A stretch of DNA of 64,000 nt from positions 5,756,125-5,820,124 of the forward strand of contig NC_084599.1 of the NCBI RefSeq assembly GCF_033807715.1, given 5' to 3'. The notes under the pieces are model-generated. The model was not told where the DNA came from and did not search any database. It saw only the letters and a program-made list of their open reading frames with translations. Source of the stretch: Cololabis saira (Eukaryota; Chordata; Actinopteri; Beloniformes; Belonidae). Below, in pieces: positions 10,794 through 21,205 of this stretch. Within the stretch, counting starts at the first letter, position 1. Each line of letters opens with the position of its first letter. A program made the position numbers and the translations under genes.

Positions 10794-11356
10794 TGTAAAT
10801 GACCTTTAATATGATTATTTCTGTAAATGTGTTTTTGTGTTTTGTTATTGGCGTTGTTTGGAGCCAGGCTTTTATTTTTGTTTTTTATTAAGACGAATAT
10901 TTAGTGCTTTTATTTTGAAGGCGTCTCGCCGAGAACTTCAGCGCATATTTAACGGTAAAGTTTAACAGCTGTTGAAACATTTTCTGCAAGACTAAACTAG
11001 TGTCGGTAGTGCTAAAGTGTGCCTAACCGACACAAAAAGCACCTGGCTGATAAGGGGCACAAGGTTTGTTTTATTTGTACATTTTATACAGTATTTATGT
11101 ATATATTGAGTTTGGTTGTCATGGTTACTGTCATTTATTTACTGTCAGTTAACGGGTTTGCCGACCCAGCGAGCTGCTGTGTCGGCCTCTATTTGAGTTG
11201 AATGAAACAATGTATGTATATAGTAAGAGTAACTTTGTTGTATTTTATTCCTTTATAGCTCTTACGGTGGGTTTGAGGTGATTTTATATTGAAGGAATAA
11301 AAACATCTATGAACCATCAGTTAGAGAGTCAAGCGTCATCAGTCGGGGATGCTACA
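10794..11356 (+). repeat. BEL/Pao 5' LTR
   Basis: 563 bp, TG...CA, nearly identical to the 3' LTR. It contains a short ORF of about 60 codons conserved only because the LTRs are copies, and an AATAAA motif near its right end. Confidence 0.92.
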
Positions 11357-11455
11357 GTAAGAGCTTCACCTCATCCCTCACATCACGCCGCTGACCAAGG
11401 ACAACTGCAGAGGGACCTGATGTGATGGTCAAGGATTGTGGTACCTCTTCACAAC

Positions 11456-14400
11456 ATGGAAGCATCAGCAAAGACGCCTCTAGACGACAGAGACTCTGAA
11501 CAGATGAAGGATAAGGATACTGCAGAGGAGGATCTTCGTCGCTCTGGTCGCTTACGGAATCCCACGGAAAAGATGCTTGCATATCATGAGGAGGAGGTTC
11601 ACAAAAAGGAGAAAAGGTTGACCCACGTGTATGAACAATGGAAGGTTCAGGCACGTAAGGCTAGAGAAAAGTTAAAGTCAGATATTCCTGAAAGTGACAT
11701 TGCAAATCTTATAGACACACTTGAAGAAGAGAAAAACTATGTTATAAACTTGTACATAGAAATCAGAGCTCACCTCACTCCATCTAATGAGACAAGACGT
11801 CGTATTGATGCCTGTGAGGCAGTGACAAGGGACATTGTTAAAATTGCCTTTGAAAGGATATCAGGCATAGATGGAGAATTTGATAGTGAAGCAGTAAGGC
11901 AACGTCTTCATGAGCTTCTTAACAGAGACTATGCTCACTCCATCTATGGATCCACAGCTGCACCTCCAAGTCAACACTCAAGTAAAGGTTCCAGTCAATA
12001 CTCTGTCATAGTAGCAAAAAGAGCAGATGCTGCAGCAGAATTAGCAGCAAAGGAGGCAGAGTATGAAGTGTTACTAAAAGAGGAGAAACAAAAAGAAAAG
12101 ATTCAACTCTTGGAGGAGCAACAAAGAAAGGAACTTGAGGCTCAAAAACGTGAGTTGGAAAGATTAAAGGCAGAAAAGGACATTAAAGCTGCACGAGCGA
12201 GGTTCACAACTTATGATCAGGAAGTAATACAGGAGGCAAGTGTTAATTTTGCTGATCAGATGAGAACAAGAGAACATCAGTATGTGTATCCTCCTCCTTC
12301 AGCTCTCATACAGCAGCCCACTGACATCACAGTAACAGCATCACCTGCAAGGACAGATGTAAGCTATCTGGCTCAAGCAGTCCAAGATAGCATAGCTCTG
12401 AACAGGCTCCCAATGCCAGAACCATCCGTATTTACTGGTGACCCTATTCAGTTCATTGAGTGGAAGGCTTCCTTCACATCCCTCATAGACAAAAGGAACA
12501 TTGCATCAGCTGACAAATTGCATTATTTGAAGAAATATGTATCAGGTCCAGCTCGAAAGACACTTGATGGCATATTTTTTAGAAATGATGATGAAGCCTA
12601 TAAAGATGGATGGAACCGTCTCAACCACAGGTACGGTCAGCCGTTTGTTGTACAAAAAGCATTCAGGGAAAAACTAGCAAACTGGCCAAAGATCCAACCC
12701 AGAGATGCTGAGGGACTCAGAGCATTCGCTGATTTCTTACACTCATGTATGGAAGCCATGCCTTATGTTAAAGGTCTGAACATTTTGAACGATTGTGAAG
12801 AAAACCAGAAATTGGTTCAAAAGCTACCAGATTGGGCAGCATCACAGTGGAACCGCAAAGTCACTCAAGTCATGAGAGAAGACCAGGAGTTTCCCAGCTT
12901 CCAGGAGTTTGTCTTCTTCATTGTAAATGAGGCAGAAATTGCATGTAATCCTATTACTTCATTCCATGCTCTCCACTCATCAGAGGCTAACTCATCACGT
13001 CATCTGAAGGAAAATAAATGTAAATCCAGTGTTTATCATACACAGACAGTTACAGACACTGAAACACAAGGACAGTTGAAAACAAGTTTAAAGCCACCAT
13101 GTCTGTTTTGTCAAGACAACAAACATCAACTTCATCACTGTCCTGAGTTTAAAGGAAAAGCTCTGGAGGAACGACGGAAATATGTGAGAGAAAATAAACT
13201 TTGTTATGGCTGCCTGAGGATGGGCCATAATGCCAAAGACTGCCGCAATAGACATACATGTGATAAATGTAAAGCAAGACATCCTACGCTTCTCCACGAT
13301 GACACCTACACCAAAGCCAAGCCCACGTCAGTCTCAAATCAAAGTACCACAGAGGAAACAGCAACCACATTGGCTCTCGGTGTGACAACGAAGGAGCCAT
13401 CTACCAACACTTCAATGATAACGCCAGTGTGGGTTTCTTCTGTCAGCAATCCAGGTACAGAAAGACTTGTTTATGCGCTGCTTGATACCCAAAGCGATAC
13501 AGTCTTCATTGACCAAGAAGTCAGCAATAGTTTACAGACTGAAACACATCCTGTAAGACTGAAACTAACGACCATGACAAGAAAGGATACATTAATGCAT
13601 AGTCAAAGAGTGTCAGGTTTAAGAGTGAGAGGTTACAGCTCAGCTATCCACATTGATCTCCCCCCTGCTTACACCAAGAACTGTATTCCAGTGAATCGAA
13701 CACACATTCCTACCTGTGACACGGCACGGCACTGGAATCATCTCATCAAAATAGCAGATGAAATCCCTCCACAGCTGGAATGTGAAGTCGGTCTGCTGAT
13801 CGGCTACAATTGCTCAAGGGCACTGGCACCACGGCAGGTAATTCTTGGAGGAGATAGTGAACCATATGCAGTTCAGACGGATTTGGGGTGGACTATTGTA
13901 GGCTGTTCATCGCCTCACCAAAACTCACCAAGCATCACCAACATGTGCCACAGAGCTTCTGTCAGAGAGCTTCCTCCAGTGACCACAGCTGAAGCACTCA
14001 GGGTTCTCGAGTCTGACTTTAAGGATGCTAATAAGGACGGAAAGACTGTGTCTCATGATGACATCCGCTTCCTGGATGTGTTAAAGAAAGAGATACCTCC
14101 AGCTACGGATGTTAGCGCAGAAATACGGATTGGAGATCCTGAAGTCAAGAGGATTCAGGCTCTAAACACACAGACACGGGAACAGTCAAGTCTCTCAGAC
14201 CGCCTGTCAAAGTTTTCTTCATGGTCAAAGGCAACTCAGGCTGTCGCTCGTCTCATTCGTCGGGTCAGGAATGATAAGTCGACAGACCACAGCACCATGC
14301 AAGAACGAGAAGACGCGCGCTGCATCATCATAAGAGACTTACAGAGACACGCGTATCCAGAAGAGATAAAGTTGCTCAGTAAGGTAACTCAACTTCCCTC

Positions 14401-15163
14401 TCAGAGTAAACTGTTTAGGTTGGATGCCTTTATTGATCAAGATGGACTCCTCAAGGTGGGAGGAAGACTAAAAAATGCATCGCTCCCTACCTCACTGAAG
14501 CATCCGGTAATTATACCAAAGAGTCATCCCATCACCAAAGCAATAATTGCTCACTGTCACGAGAAGGTCAAACATCAAGGAAAAGGCTCGACTATTAATG
14601 AGATCAGATCAAATGGATTTTGGATTCCAGGAATCAACAGAGCTGTGGCAACGCATCTACATCAATGTGTTACATGTCGAAAACTCAGAAGGCTCACAGA
14701 GGAACAGCGAATGGCGGATTTGCCGTCTGAACGTGTGGATCCATCACCACCTTTCACCTATTGTGGAATGGACTGTTTCAGCCCGTTTTTCACCAAACAA
14801 GTACGTAAGGTACAAAAGAGATACGGACTGCTTTTTACCTGCCTTTGCTGTCGAGCTATTCACATTGAAATGTTAGACGACATGTCAACAGATGCCTTCA
14901 TAAACGGACTTCGTTGTTTCATTGCTATAAGAGGAGCAGTACGAGACATAAAATGTGACCAAGGAATGAACTTCGTTGGAGCTAAAAACGAACTGAATGA
15001 AGCTCTCAAGCAAGTGGATGCTGATCGTCTGACTACGTTTTTGGCTGAGAAACAATGTGACTTTAGCATGAACGCTCCACGTGCAAGCCATGCTGGATGC
15101 GTATGGAAGCTCATGAATGTTCTTCGTTCTACACTCTCATCCTCATCAGGCAGGCTTTTGTAG
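11456..15163 (+). CDS. BEL/Pao Gag-protease-integrase ORF lacking RT and RNase H
   Basis: 1,235 codons from ATG 11,456. In order: an acidic/coiled-coil N terminus; a DUF1759-type gag domain (~12,400-12,950, 'FTGDPIQFIEWKASF'); Cys/His knuckles (13,100-13,300, 'CYGCLRMGHNAKDC'); a DUF1758 retropepsin-like domain with 'ALLDTQSDTVFID' at ~13,480 and 'LIGYN' / 'GWTIVGC' downstream. The BEL region before RT ends at 'RFLDVLKKEI' (~14,095) and jumps in frame to 'DPEVKRIQALNTQ', which normally lies after RNase H. The integrase zinc region ('HCHEK...CVTCRK') and core ('GMDCFSPF', 'KCDQGMNF') follow. The expected catalytic Glu in 'GGVWE' reads 'GCVWK', and the C terminus is missing. BEL polyproteins are usually several hundred residues longer. 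Confidence 0.88.
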   Translation: MEASAKTPLDDRDSEQMKDKDTAEEDLRRSGRLRNPTEKMLAYHEEEVHKKEKRLTHVYEQWKVQARKAREKLKSDIPESDIANLIDTLEEEKNYVINLYIEIRAHLTPSNETRRRIDACEAVTRDIVKIAFERISGIDGEFDSEAVRQRLHELLNRDYAHSIYGSTAAPPSQHSSKGSSQYSVIVAKRADAAAELAAKEAEYEVLLKEEKQKEKIQLLEEQQRKELEAQKRELERLKAEKDIKAARARFTTYDQEVIQEASVNFADQMRTREHQYVYPPPSALIQQPTDITVTASPARTDVSYLAQAVQDSIALNRLPMPEPSVFTGDPIQFIEWKASFTSLIDKRNIASADKLHYLKKYVSGPARKTLDGIFFRNDDEAYKDGWNRLNHRYGQPFVVQKAFREKLANWPKIQPRDAEGLRAFADFLHSCMEAMPYVKGLNILNDCEENQKLVQKLPDWAASQWNRKVTQVMREDQEFPSFQEFVFFIVNEAEIACNPITSFHALHSSEANSSRHLKENKCKSSVYHTQTVTDTETQGQLKTSLKPPCLFCQDNKHQLHHCPEFKGKALEERRKYVRENKLCYGCLRMGHNAKDCRNRHTCDKCKARHPTLLHDDTYTKAKPTSVSNQSTTEETATTLALGVTTKEPSTNTSMITPVWVSSVSNPGTERLVYALLDTQSDTVFIDQEVSNSLQTETHPVRLKLTTMTRKDTLMHSQRVSGLRVRGYSSAIHIDLPPAYTKNCIPVNRTHIPTCDTARHWNHLIKIADEIPPQLECEVGLLIGYNCSRALAPRQVILGGDSEPYAVQTDLGWTIVGCSSPHQNSPSITNMCHRASVRELPPVTTAEALRVLESDFKDANKDGKTVSHDDIRFLDVLKKEIPPATDVSAEIRIGDPEVKRIQALNTQTREQSSLSDRLSKFSSWSKATQAVARLIRRVRNDKSTDHSTMQEREDARCIIIRDLQRHAYPEEIKLLSKVTQLPSQSKLFRLDAFIDQDGLLKVGGRLKNASLPTSLKHPVIIPKSHPITKAIIAHCHEKVKHQGKGSTINEIRSNGFWIPGINRAVATHLHQCVTCRKLRRLTEEQRMADLPSERVDPSPPFTYCGMDCFSPFFTKQVRKVQKRYGLLFTCLCCRAIHIEMLDDMSTDAFINGLRCFIAIRGAVRDIKCDQGMNFVGAKNELNEALKQVDADRLTTFLAEKQCDFSMNAPRASHAGCVWKLMNVLRSTLSSSSGRLL

Positions 15164-15290
15164 TATAATTAGTTAATGGACATTTTTTAATCAGTCACTA
15201 AAATTAAAGGTCACGTGGTTTTGAAATCATTCATGCTTTACATCAAGTATGATGATACAGGGATGAAAACCAGTAATGATTTGGTGGGAG

Positions 15291-15853
15291 TGTAAATGAC
15301 CTTTAATATGATTATTTCTGTAAATGTGTTTTTGTGTTTTGTTATTGGCGTTGTTTGGAGCCAGGCTTTTATTTTTGTTTTTTATTAAGACGAATATTTA
15401 GTGCTTTTATTTTGAAGGCGTCTCGCCGAGAACTTCAGCGCATATTTAACGGTAAAGTTTAACAGCTGTTGAAACATTTTCTGCAAGACTAAACTAGTGT
15501 CGGTAGTGCTAAAGTGTGCCTAACCGACACAAAAAGCACCTGGCTGATAAGGGGCACAAGGTTTGTTTTATTTGTACATTTTATACAGTATTTATGTATA
15601 TATTGAGTTTGGTTGTCATGGTTACTGTCATTTATTTACTGTCAGTTAACGGGTTTGCCGACCCAGCGAGCTGCTGTGTCGGCCTGTATTTGAGTTAGAT
15701 GAAACAATGTATGTATATAGTAAGAGTAACTTTGTTGTATTTTATTCCTTTATAGCTCTTACGGTGTGTTTGAGGTGATTTTATATTGAAGGAATAAAAA
15801 CATCTATGAACCATCAGTTAGAGAGTCAAGCGTCATCAGTCGGGGATGCTACA
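15291..15853 (+). repeat. BEL/Pao 3' LTR
   Basis: 563 bp, matches the 5' LTR with four substitutions and no indel. It is followed directly by the GTCAT target duplication and then by copia coding sequence. Confidence 0.92.
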
Positions 15854-15858
15854 GTCAT

Positions 15859-17374
15859 ATTACACGTTACCCAAAGAGAGAGAGGAGACCTCCTCAGTAC
15901 TACACAGATTCTTCTCATGAGGTAAAATGTGTCGAGGATCAGGAAATGACTATTGACTATTGCTATAGAGTTGCATGTGGTGTCCCCCAGACAATGAAGG
16001 AAGCAATTAGCTCCTCAAAATCAGAATTATGGGCTAAAGCTATGAAGGAGGAAATTGATTATTTGCAGGAGAATGACACCTTTACCTTAACCACCTTACC
16101 TGAGGGCAAACATGCAGTGGGGGGCAGGTGGGTTTATGCTGTAAAGGAAAGTCCTGTAGAAACTATTTACAAAGCTAGATACGTGGCAAAAGGCTACAGT
16201 CAAGTTGCTGGCATTGATTTTAAAGAAACGTTTTCTCCTACTGCTGATATGACATCTGTACGTAGCTTAATGCAGCTTGCAGCGCAGTATGATTTAGAAC
16301 TACATCAGATGGATGTAAAGACTGCATACCTTCATGCCCCGATCGATTGTGAAGTGTTTGTAGAACAACCAGAAGGATTTGAAGTCAAGTCAGATACTGG
16401 TGAGAAATTAGTCTTTAGACTTAATAAATCTCTTTATGGTCTTAAACAGTCAGGAAGAAACTGGAACAAAATGCTTCATGATTTTCTCACAGGAAATGGT
16501 TTTGTTCAGAATTCAGTTGATTACTGTGTTTATAACAAACAAACAGAAAATGGACGGGTAATATTGATCATTTGGGTTGATGACCTCATTATTGCAGCGA
16601 GTGATGATCAGATACTTAGGAGTGTGAAGAAAATGCTGGGAGCAAAGTTTAAAATGAAAGATCTTGGAAAACTTAAGCACTTTCTAGGAATTGATTTCAC
16701 ACAGAAGGGAGGTGAAATAAAGATGAACCAGAAAAGATGCATTGCAAAGTTATTGGAGAGATTTGACATGACTCACTGTAAAACGAGGTGTACCCCATGT
16801 GAATGTAAACTGAAATTTGATGATGAAGGTGAACTTGTTGAACCAAAAAGATACTGTATGATAGTTGGCAGTTTAATCTTTGTAATGACCTGTACAAGGC
16901 CAGACCTGAGTTTTATTGTCAGTAAACTGTCACAATATTTGTCTGAACCCAAAGAACAACACTGGGTTGCTGCAAAACATGTGTTGAGATATCTGAAAGG
17001 CACTGTGGACCAGGAAATGTGTTTCAACAAAAGTGATGAGAATCTAAAACTTCTAGCATACAGTGATGCAGACTGGGCGGCAGACCAGAACGACAGACGT
17101 AGTATGACTGGTTACTGTTTCAGTTTATCTAAGACAGGACCCATTATTTCCTGGAAGAGTAAGAAACAATACACTGTTGCTCTATCCACATGTGAAGCAG
17201 AATACATGGCTTTAGCTGCAACAACACAGGAAAGCTTGTATCTTGTAAATTTAATGAATGAGATGGACAATCACTGTAAATATGCACCTGTGACAGTTTA
17301 TGAGGACAATCAAGGCACGATCGCACTTTCTAAGGACCCTGTCTGTCGTCAGCGATGTAAACACATTGATATCA
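15859..17374 (+). pseudogene. copia reverse transcriptase and RNase H, first part
   Basis: Continuation of copia pol after the BEL insertion. RVT_2 motifs: 'KARYVAKGYSQVAGIDF', 'MDVKTAYLHAPI', 'LNKSLYGLKQSGRNW', catalytic 'WVDDLII', and 'LGIDF'. RNase H motifs: 'YSDADWAADQNDRRSMTGY', 'STCEAEYMAL' and 'EDNQG'. The frame is open to the Harbinger insertion at 17,375, just after 'KHIDI'. The remaining codons follow at 18,658. Confidence 0.9.
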
Positions 17375-17590
17375 GGGGCCTGTACTACGAAGCAGGATTT
17401 GGGGTTAGCGAGGTAACTTCAGGTTTAACCCTGGGTTTTCAGGACTACGACGGTGGTTCACTTCTTACCGGGGTACATCGCCATGGTAACTTATGCTGAA
17501 CAGCTAACCTGCTCCGGAGCAGGTTATGTTCGAGATGCAGATCGCCGGGTATAAAAGCACCGTCCACTGACCAATCAGCTCTCTTGGAAA

Positions 17591-17776
17591 ATGGCATGCC
17601 CTTTCGAAGAGAATCCAGTGGAGCTCGGTGCGCGGATCGTGAGAGGATCCCTCCGAACAGAACGCGTATTCAGGGACCGCCAAAACCCCTTTGCTTTCCC
17701 TGATGAGTACCTGTATGAACGATCCAAAAAAAAAGGAAAAAAAGAAAAAAGAGGTGGAGGAGAAAATAAAAAATAA
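17591..17776 (+). pseudogene. Harbinger transposase N-terminal exon remnant
   Basis: The ORF starts 'MACPFEENPVELGARI' and continues 'RTERVFRDRQNPFAFPDEYLYER'-like. This matches the N-terminal exon style of fish HARBI1-related transposases. It then runs into a poly-A/lysine stretch, so the catalytic DDE domain is absent. It marks this copy as an internally deleted derivative. Confidence 0.75.
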
Positions 17777-18079
17777 ATCAATCAATGAATAAATAAAACA
17801 AATCATCACCCAAAATCCGATGTACAGTCAATCCAAAACTAATACCAATTAAATAAATAAATCAAGAAGAAATGAAAAAGAAGATGCATTTGTAAGGGGA
17901 TAGCAAAAAAGGGATTTTCAATTTCGTCCCTCGAACATTCTGAGAAGTCACTTTAAAATACTAAATACCCCCCTCCTGAAAAAATAAAAAATTAAATAAA
18001 ATAAATAAAAAAACCCAATTCTTTGGTACAGCATCAGCACAAGTTATCGGTCAACAACAATAGTTATAGAACCAATATA

Positions 18080-18262
18080 TACAGGACTGTCTCAGAAAAT
18101 TAGAATATTGTGATTTTCTGTAATGCAAACACAAAAACAAAAAAATGTCATACATTCTGGATTCATTACAAATCAACTGAAATATTGCAAGCCTTTTATT
18201 ATTTTAATATTGCTGATCATGGTTTACAGTTTAAGATTAAGATTCCCAGAATATTCAAATAT
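18080..18262 (+). repeat. Truncated mariner-type MITE inside the Harbinger element
   Basis: Starts with CAGGACTGTCTCAGAAAATT preceded by TA and shares ~180 bp with the full 368-bp copy at 33,301-33,668. The right inverted repeat is missing. Confidence 0.8.
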
Positions 18263-18657
18263 ATGTTTATATCCCTATGAATTTACGCATTTATACAGTC
18301 AGCGATCTTTTGCCAGCTGTCTTTCCTGCATTTTGCAGCTGCAACTGTGTTGCTTTTTGCCTGTATTCTATGCCTATACTCATCATATTTCCGTAAAATT
18401 ATTGTTTGCTCTTCGCTACTGAAATAAGCGGCTCTGACAGCGGACTTCTCCATGCTTGCGATTGGTCATGCGCTGAAAACACCGCCCCTTTTATGTGCAC
18501 GCGCTCATATCCAGATTGGAGAAACCTGGGTTGATATACCGAGTTGATAACCACCGTCGTGTGACCGCTTAGCATGATTGCAATTGTCCCGCTTAGTGAA
18601 TCTGGATAAGGAAAAGATATCCTGGATATGTTGAACTTGCTTCGTAGTACAGGCCCC

Positions 18658-18804
18658 TGGTATCACTTTATCCGATCTGCACTTGTCAATGGAAAAGTGG
18701 CCGTTGTGTTTTGTCCAACAGAAGATATGTTGGCAGACATTTTCACAAAATCTGTAACCAAAGCCAGAATGACTAAATTTGTATGTTTCATTTTTGGTGT
18801 TTGA
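18658..18804 (+). pseudogene. copia RNase H C-terminal end
   Basis: After the Harbinger insertion the copia frame resumes with 'YHFIRSALVNGKVAV' and the terminal copia motif 'TEDMLADIFTKS', ending at TGA 18,802-18,804. The distance across the insert is a multiple of three, so the frame matches the upstream part. Confidence 0.88.
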
Positions 18805-18841
18805 AATGATGGCTGTTATTTGATATGTGCTGGCAATCTAA

Positions 18842-18854
18842 GAACAAGTGGGGG
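18842..18854 (+). other. copia polypurine tract
   Basis: The purine-rich run 'gaacaagtggggg' ends immediately before the TG of the 3' LTR, the expected position for plus-strand priming. Confidence 0.75.
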
Positions 18855-19085
18855 TGTTGGATGTTTTTGTTTATGTTCTTCTATTGACCACACTAACCGG
18901 ACGTGGGTGGAGTCACACAGGTGTTTTGGATTTGTGATTGTCAATAAATGACTCCGGCTTGCCGGCTCCAGCTGTGAGAGCAGCGGCATATGCCAGTCAA
19001 ACAAAGTGGATGATTGTGACTGAGTTATTTCCTCCGTTATGGTTTCCTATCGGCATTCCAGCCCTTAAACATGGCAGCGTCAACA
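18855..19085 (+). repeat. copia 3' LTR
   Basis: 231 bp, TG...CA, uninterrupted, followed by target duplication GAAAC. It also ends with the ATG-containing 'aacatggcagcgtcaaca', showing that the gag start codon belongs to the LTR. Confidence 0.93.
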
Positions 19086-19479
19086 GAAACCCAAACTCTG
19101 TCCTGAGTTGAAGATCTCAGCTTCTGGTCCACGTGTGTGATAATTCCAGGACCAGGAACACAGCAGTCATAGAGGTTCAATCAATCAGTGGATTTATCAG
19201 TTAGATCAGTTGTGGTGTGAAGATTTCTTTCTTTGATGAATAATAAACAAACAACACTTCAGGAATTTTCAGTTTGTGGCAGAAATCCAGGTTTCAATCA
19301 TGTGGATTTGTTTCTTTGGAACAGGTGAGAGGCCGCAGGGAAGATGTTTATGAGAAACAGAGTTGTTTGCTCATTATAAGATCATGTCCTCTTGTAGGGA
19401 TGGGAATCGACTCGTTCCCAGTGTTTCACTTACTTGGAATCGTTTGCAAAAAAGGAAAACAATTCCAAGGAATTGAAAC

Positions 19480-19557
19480 ACTGGCAGGAGTTCAAGTTTC
19501 TGTTCAGGACAGTTCACTGACAGTGAGATCTATAAAAACAGCTTAGCTGCAGGATGG
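19480..19557 (+). repeat. Duplicate of the promoter-proximal segment of the MABP-like gene
   Basis: About 75 bp ('ggcaggagttcaagtttctg' ... 'tataaaaacagcttagctgc') matches 21,663-21,738, just upstream of the MABP-like gene. No matching coding sequence follows here. Neighbouring short repeats ('gagttgtttgctcattat' at ~19,350 and ~19,662) suggest local duplications. Confidence 0.65.
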
Positions 19558-20193
19558 TTTTGTTTATAATTTTGATAGAAATAAAGTACATATCAATTTT
19601 TAAAAATCAAGTTGCAGAAGTGCATTCATCAAAGTGCATCCATCAAGGTTTCTGAGAAAGAGTTGTTTGCTCATTATTTGCTCATATCTGAACACAACTG
19701 TGACAGAAGATCATGTCCTCTTTGGAACGCTGAGACTCTGTACTTGAGTTGTTTTTTCTTACATGATCTTAATAATCAGTGATGCAAATTAAAAGTATAT
19801 AAATGTGATAATAAGTTGGAGTCATCATGTTAAACTCTCATAGCAGCGGCAGACTGGCTGCCTGGATATTCAAAGTCCACCCTACGACTGTATTATTGCC
19901 CGTCTCAATGTGTGGCTACATCATTGTCATTGTGATGCTGGTAGGCAACAGCAGAAGGGGCTCAAACAACAGTTAATTCATTCAGCATAATCATTGAAAC
20001 ATATACCTACTAAAAAGATGACGAACAACACCACATCTGACTTTAACTGAGTTGGTATGGTGAGTAGAAAACACAAGGACACAGTTGGGGGGTAAAGTTA
20101 AAAGCAAAAGTCAGGTAGCGGTCTAGCGGAGACTGACAAGCTGACAGAACTTCATGACCGCAGTTCAGCTGCCAGCAGCAAGAATGAGGTGTC

Positions 20194-20714
20194 GCGGGGG
20201 CACGGTGGCGCAGCTGGTAGTGCAGCGGTCTCACAGCAAGAAGGTCCTGGGTTCGATTCCCGCCGGGGGACGCTGTGGGTGCTGAAGTGCGTGTTAGTTC
20301 CCCCATGACTTCAGTGCCCACACCATGGGTGGGGTTGGCGAAAGGATCTTTCTGTGTGGAGTTTGCATGTTGCATGTTCTCCCCGTGTTCCCCTGGGTAG
20401 CTAGTGTGAACATGCACACAGTCCTGGGCTATACATGCCCCCTCTGGCCAACCGGGGCGCCAGATGGGGTGGGGAGGATCCGGCCGGAATAACGTGATCC
20501 TTCCACGCGCTACGTTCGGCCGGAGAAGCCCCACCCGGTCTGGTGAAAAGATGCTGCTGCTCACTCCTCAGGTTAAGGAGGAGACCTGAGCTCAGTGCAG
20601 GGCCCTCCCGGGGTTGGTAGAGGATGGCAATGCACAGGACTGTCAGTAGGTAGGAGCACGGGGTGGGAAAAATGGGAAAAAAAACCGGGATAAAAATATT
20701 AAAAAAAAAAAAAA
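20194..20714 (+). mobile_element. tRNA-derived SINE with target-site duplication
   Basis: The 5' head is tRNA-like with an A box (TGGCGCAGCTGG, 20,206-20,217) and a B box (GGTTCGATTCC, 20,250-20,260) for RNA polymerase III. A ~430-bp body and an A-rich tail follow. Flanking 14-bp duplications 'aagaatgaggtgtc' (20,180-20,193 and 20,715-20,728) confirm retroposition. A piece of the body recurs at 31,229-31,319. Confidence 0.92.
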
Positions 20715-20792
20715 AAGAATGAGGTGTCACTGACAATATCAGGGCAGGTGTCTAAAGATCATCTTTGCGCTAAAACCAAAATAACCTCAAAT

Positions 20793-21205
20793 TAAAGCTG
20801 CAAGCAGCGATGAATGGGCCCTCGCACCCTTGTGCATGTTCAGGCGTGCTGCAGTAGAAGCGCTTGTATGACTTGAATGTAGATGTTTTCAGGCCTGGAC
20901 ATTTAGCATATGACACCAGCCACGACTCTCTATACCAAACCATTCAAAAGTTATGGCAGAAAGCAGGAATTCATGCCAATGAAGGTCAAGTACTCAATAC
21001 CGAGTCAGATGACACCACCCATTTATGTCAAACCATTCAAAAGTTATTGTAGAAAATCAGAACTATCACATATCGACCAATCAGAAAGGGGCGGGGCTAA
21101 TTAATGCCAATGAAGGTCAAGTACTCAATACCGAGTCAGATGACACCACCCATGACTCTATATATCGAACCATTCATAAGTTATGGCAGAAAGTAGGAAC
21201 TATCT
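20793..21205 (+). repeat. Dispersed fish repeat ('gctgcaagcagcgatgaa' family)
   Basis: Begins 'attaaagctgcaagcagcg ... gggccctcgcaccc' and contains internally repeated units ('tcaaaccattcaaaagttat', 'gaaggtcaagtactcaatac'). The same family appears at 26,651-30,720 and 62,756-63,217. No coding capacity was recognised. Confidence 0.7.

Larger units (their letters stand above)
10794..15853 (+). mobile_element. BEL/Pao LTR element nested in copia, RT deleted
   Basis: Two 563-bp LTRs (10,794-11,356 and 15,291-15,853; TGTAAATG...GCTACA) differ at four positions. They are flanked by a 5-bp GTCAT duplication (10,789-10,793 and 15,854-15,858). A purine-rich tract 'ttggtgggag' precedes the 3' LTR. One long ORF lies between. 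At ~0.7% LTR divergence it is younger than the copia host (~4%). Confidence 0.93.
17375..18657 (+). mobile_element. PIF/Harbinger-type element inserted in copia RNase H
   Basis: Ends are inverted repeats GGGCCTGTACTACGAAGC / complement, flanked by CAG on the left and CTG on the right. The outer bases make the exact end ambiguous by one base. A CWG flank is typical of some fish Harbinger elements. A TATA-like 'gggtataaaag' (~17,550) precedes a transposase N-terminal ORF at 17,591. The interior after that is AT-rich and contains a fragment of a mariner-type MITE. Confidence 0.85.
4909..19085 (+). mobile_element. Ty1/copia LTR retrotransposon with three nested insertions
   Basis: The element is bounded by 231-bp LTRs (TG...CA) and a 5-bp duplication GAAAC (4,904-4,908 and 19,086-19,090). 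Between the LTRs: primer-binding site, gag, protease/pre-integrase region, integrase, reverse transcriptase, RNase H and polypurine tract, in copia order with integrase before RT. Three later insertions split it: a LINE in the 5' LTR, a BEL/Pao element between integrase and RT, and a Harbinger element in RNase H. The LTRs differ at about 9 of 231 positions. Gag-pol carries one in-frame TAG and two frame changes, so this copy is dead. Confidence 0.93.

Noticed and set aside
11019..11201. 60-codon ORF with a hydrophobic stretch, present identically at 15,516-15,698
   Set aside because: Both copies are inside the two BEL LTRs, so identity reflects LTR duplication, not selection. No start context or family support.
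19274..19546. 90-codon ORF before the duplicated promoter segment
   Set aside because: No motif or homologous partner at 21.7 kb; probably chance.
20194..20280. tRNA gene
   Set aside because: A and B boxes are present, but the sequence is the head of a 521-bp SINE with an A-rich tail and target duplications. No cloverleaf with a proper acceptor stem was seen.
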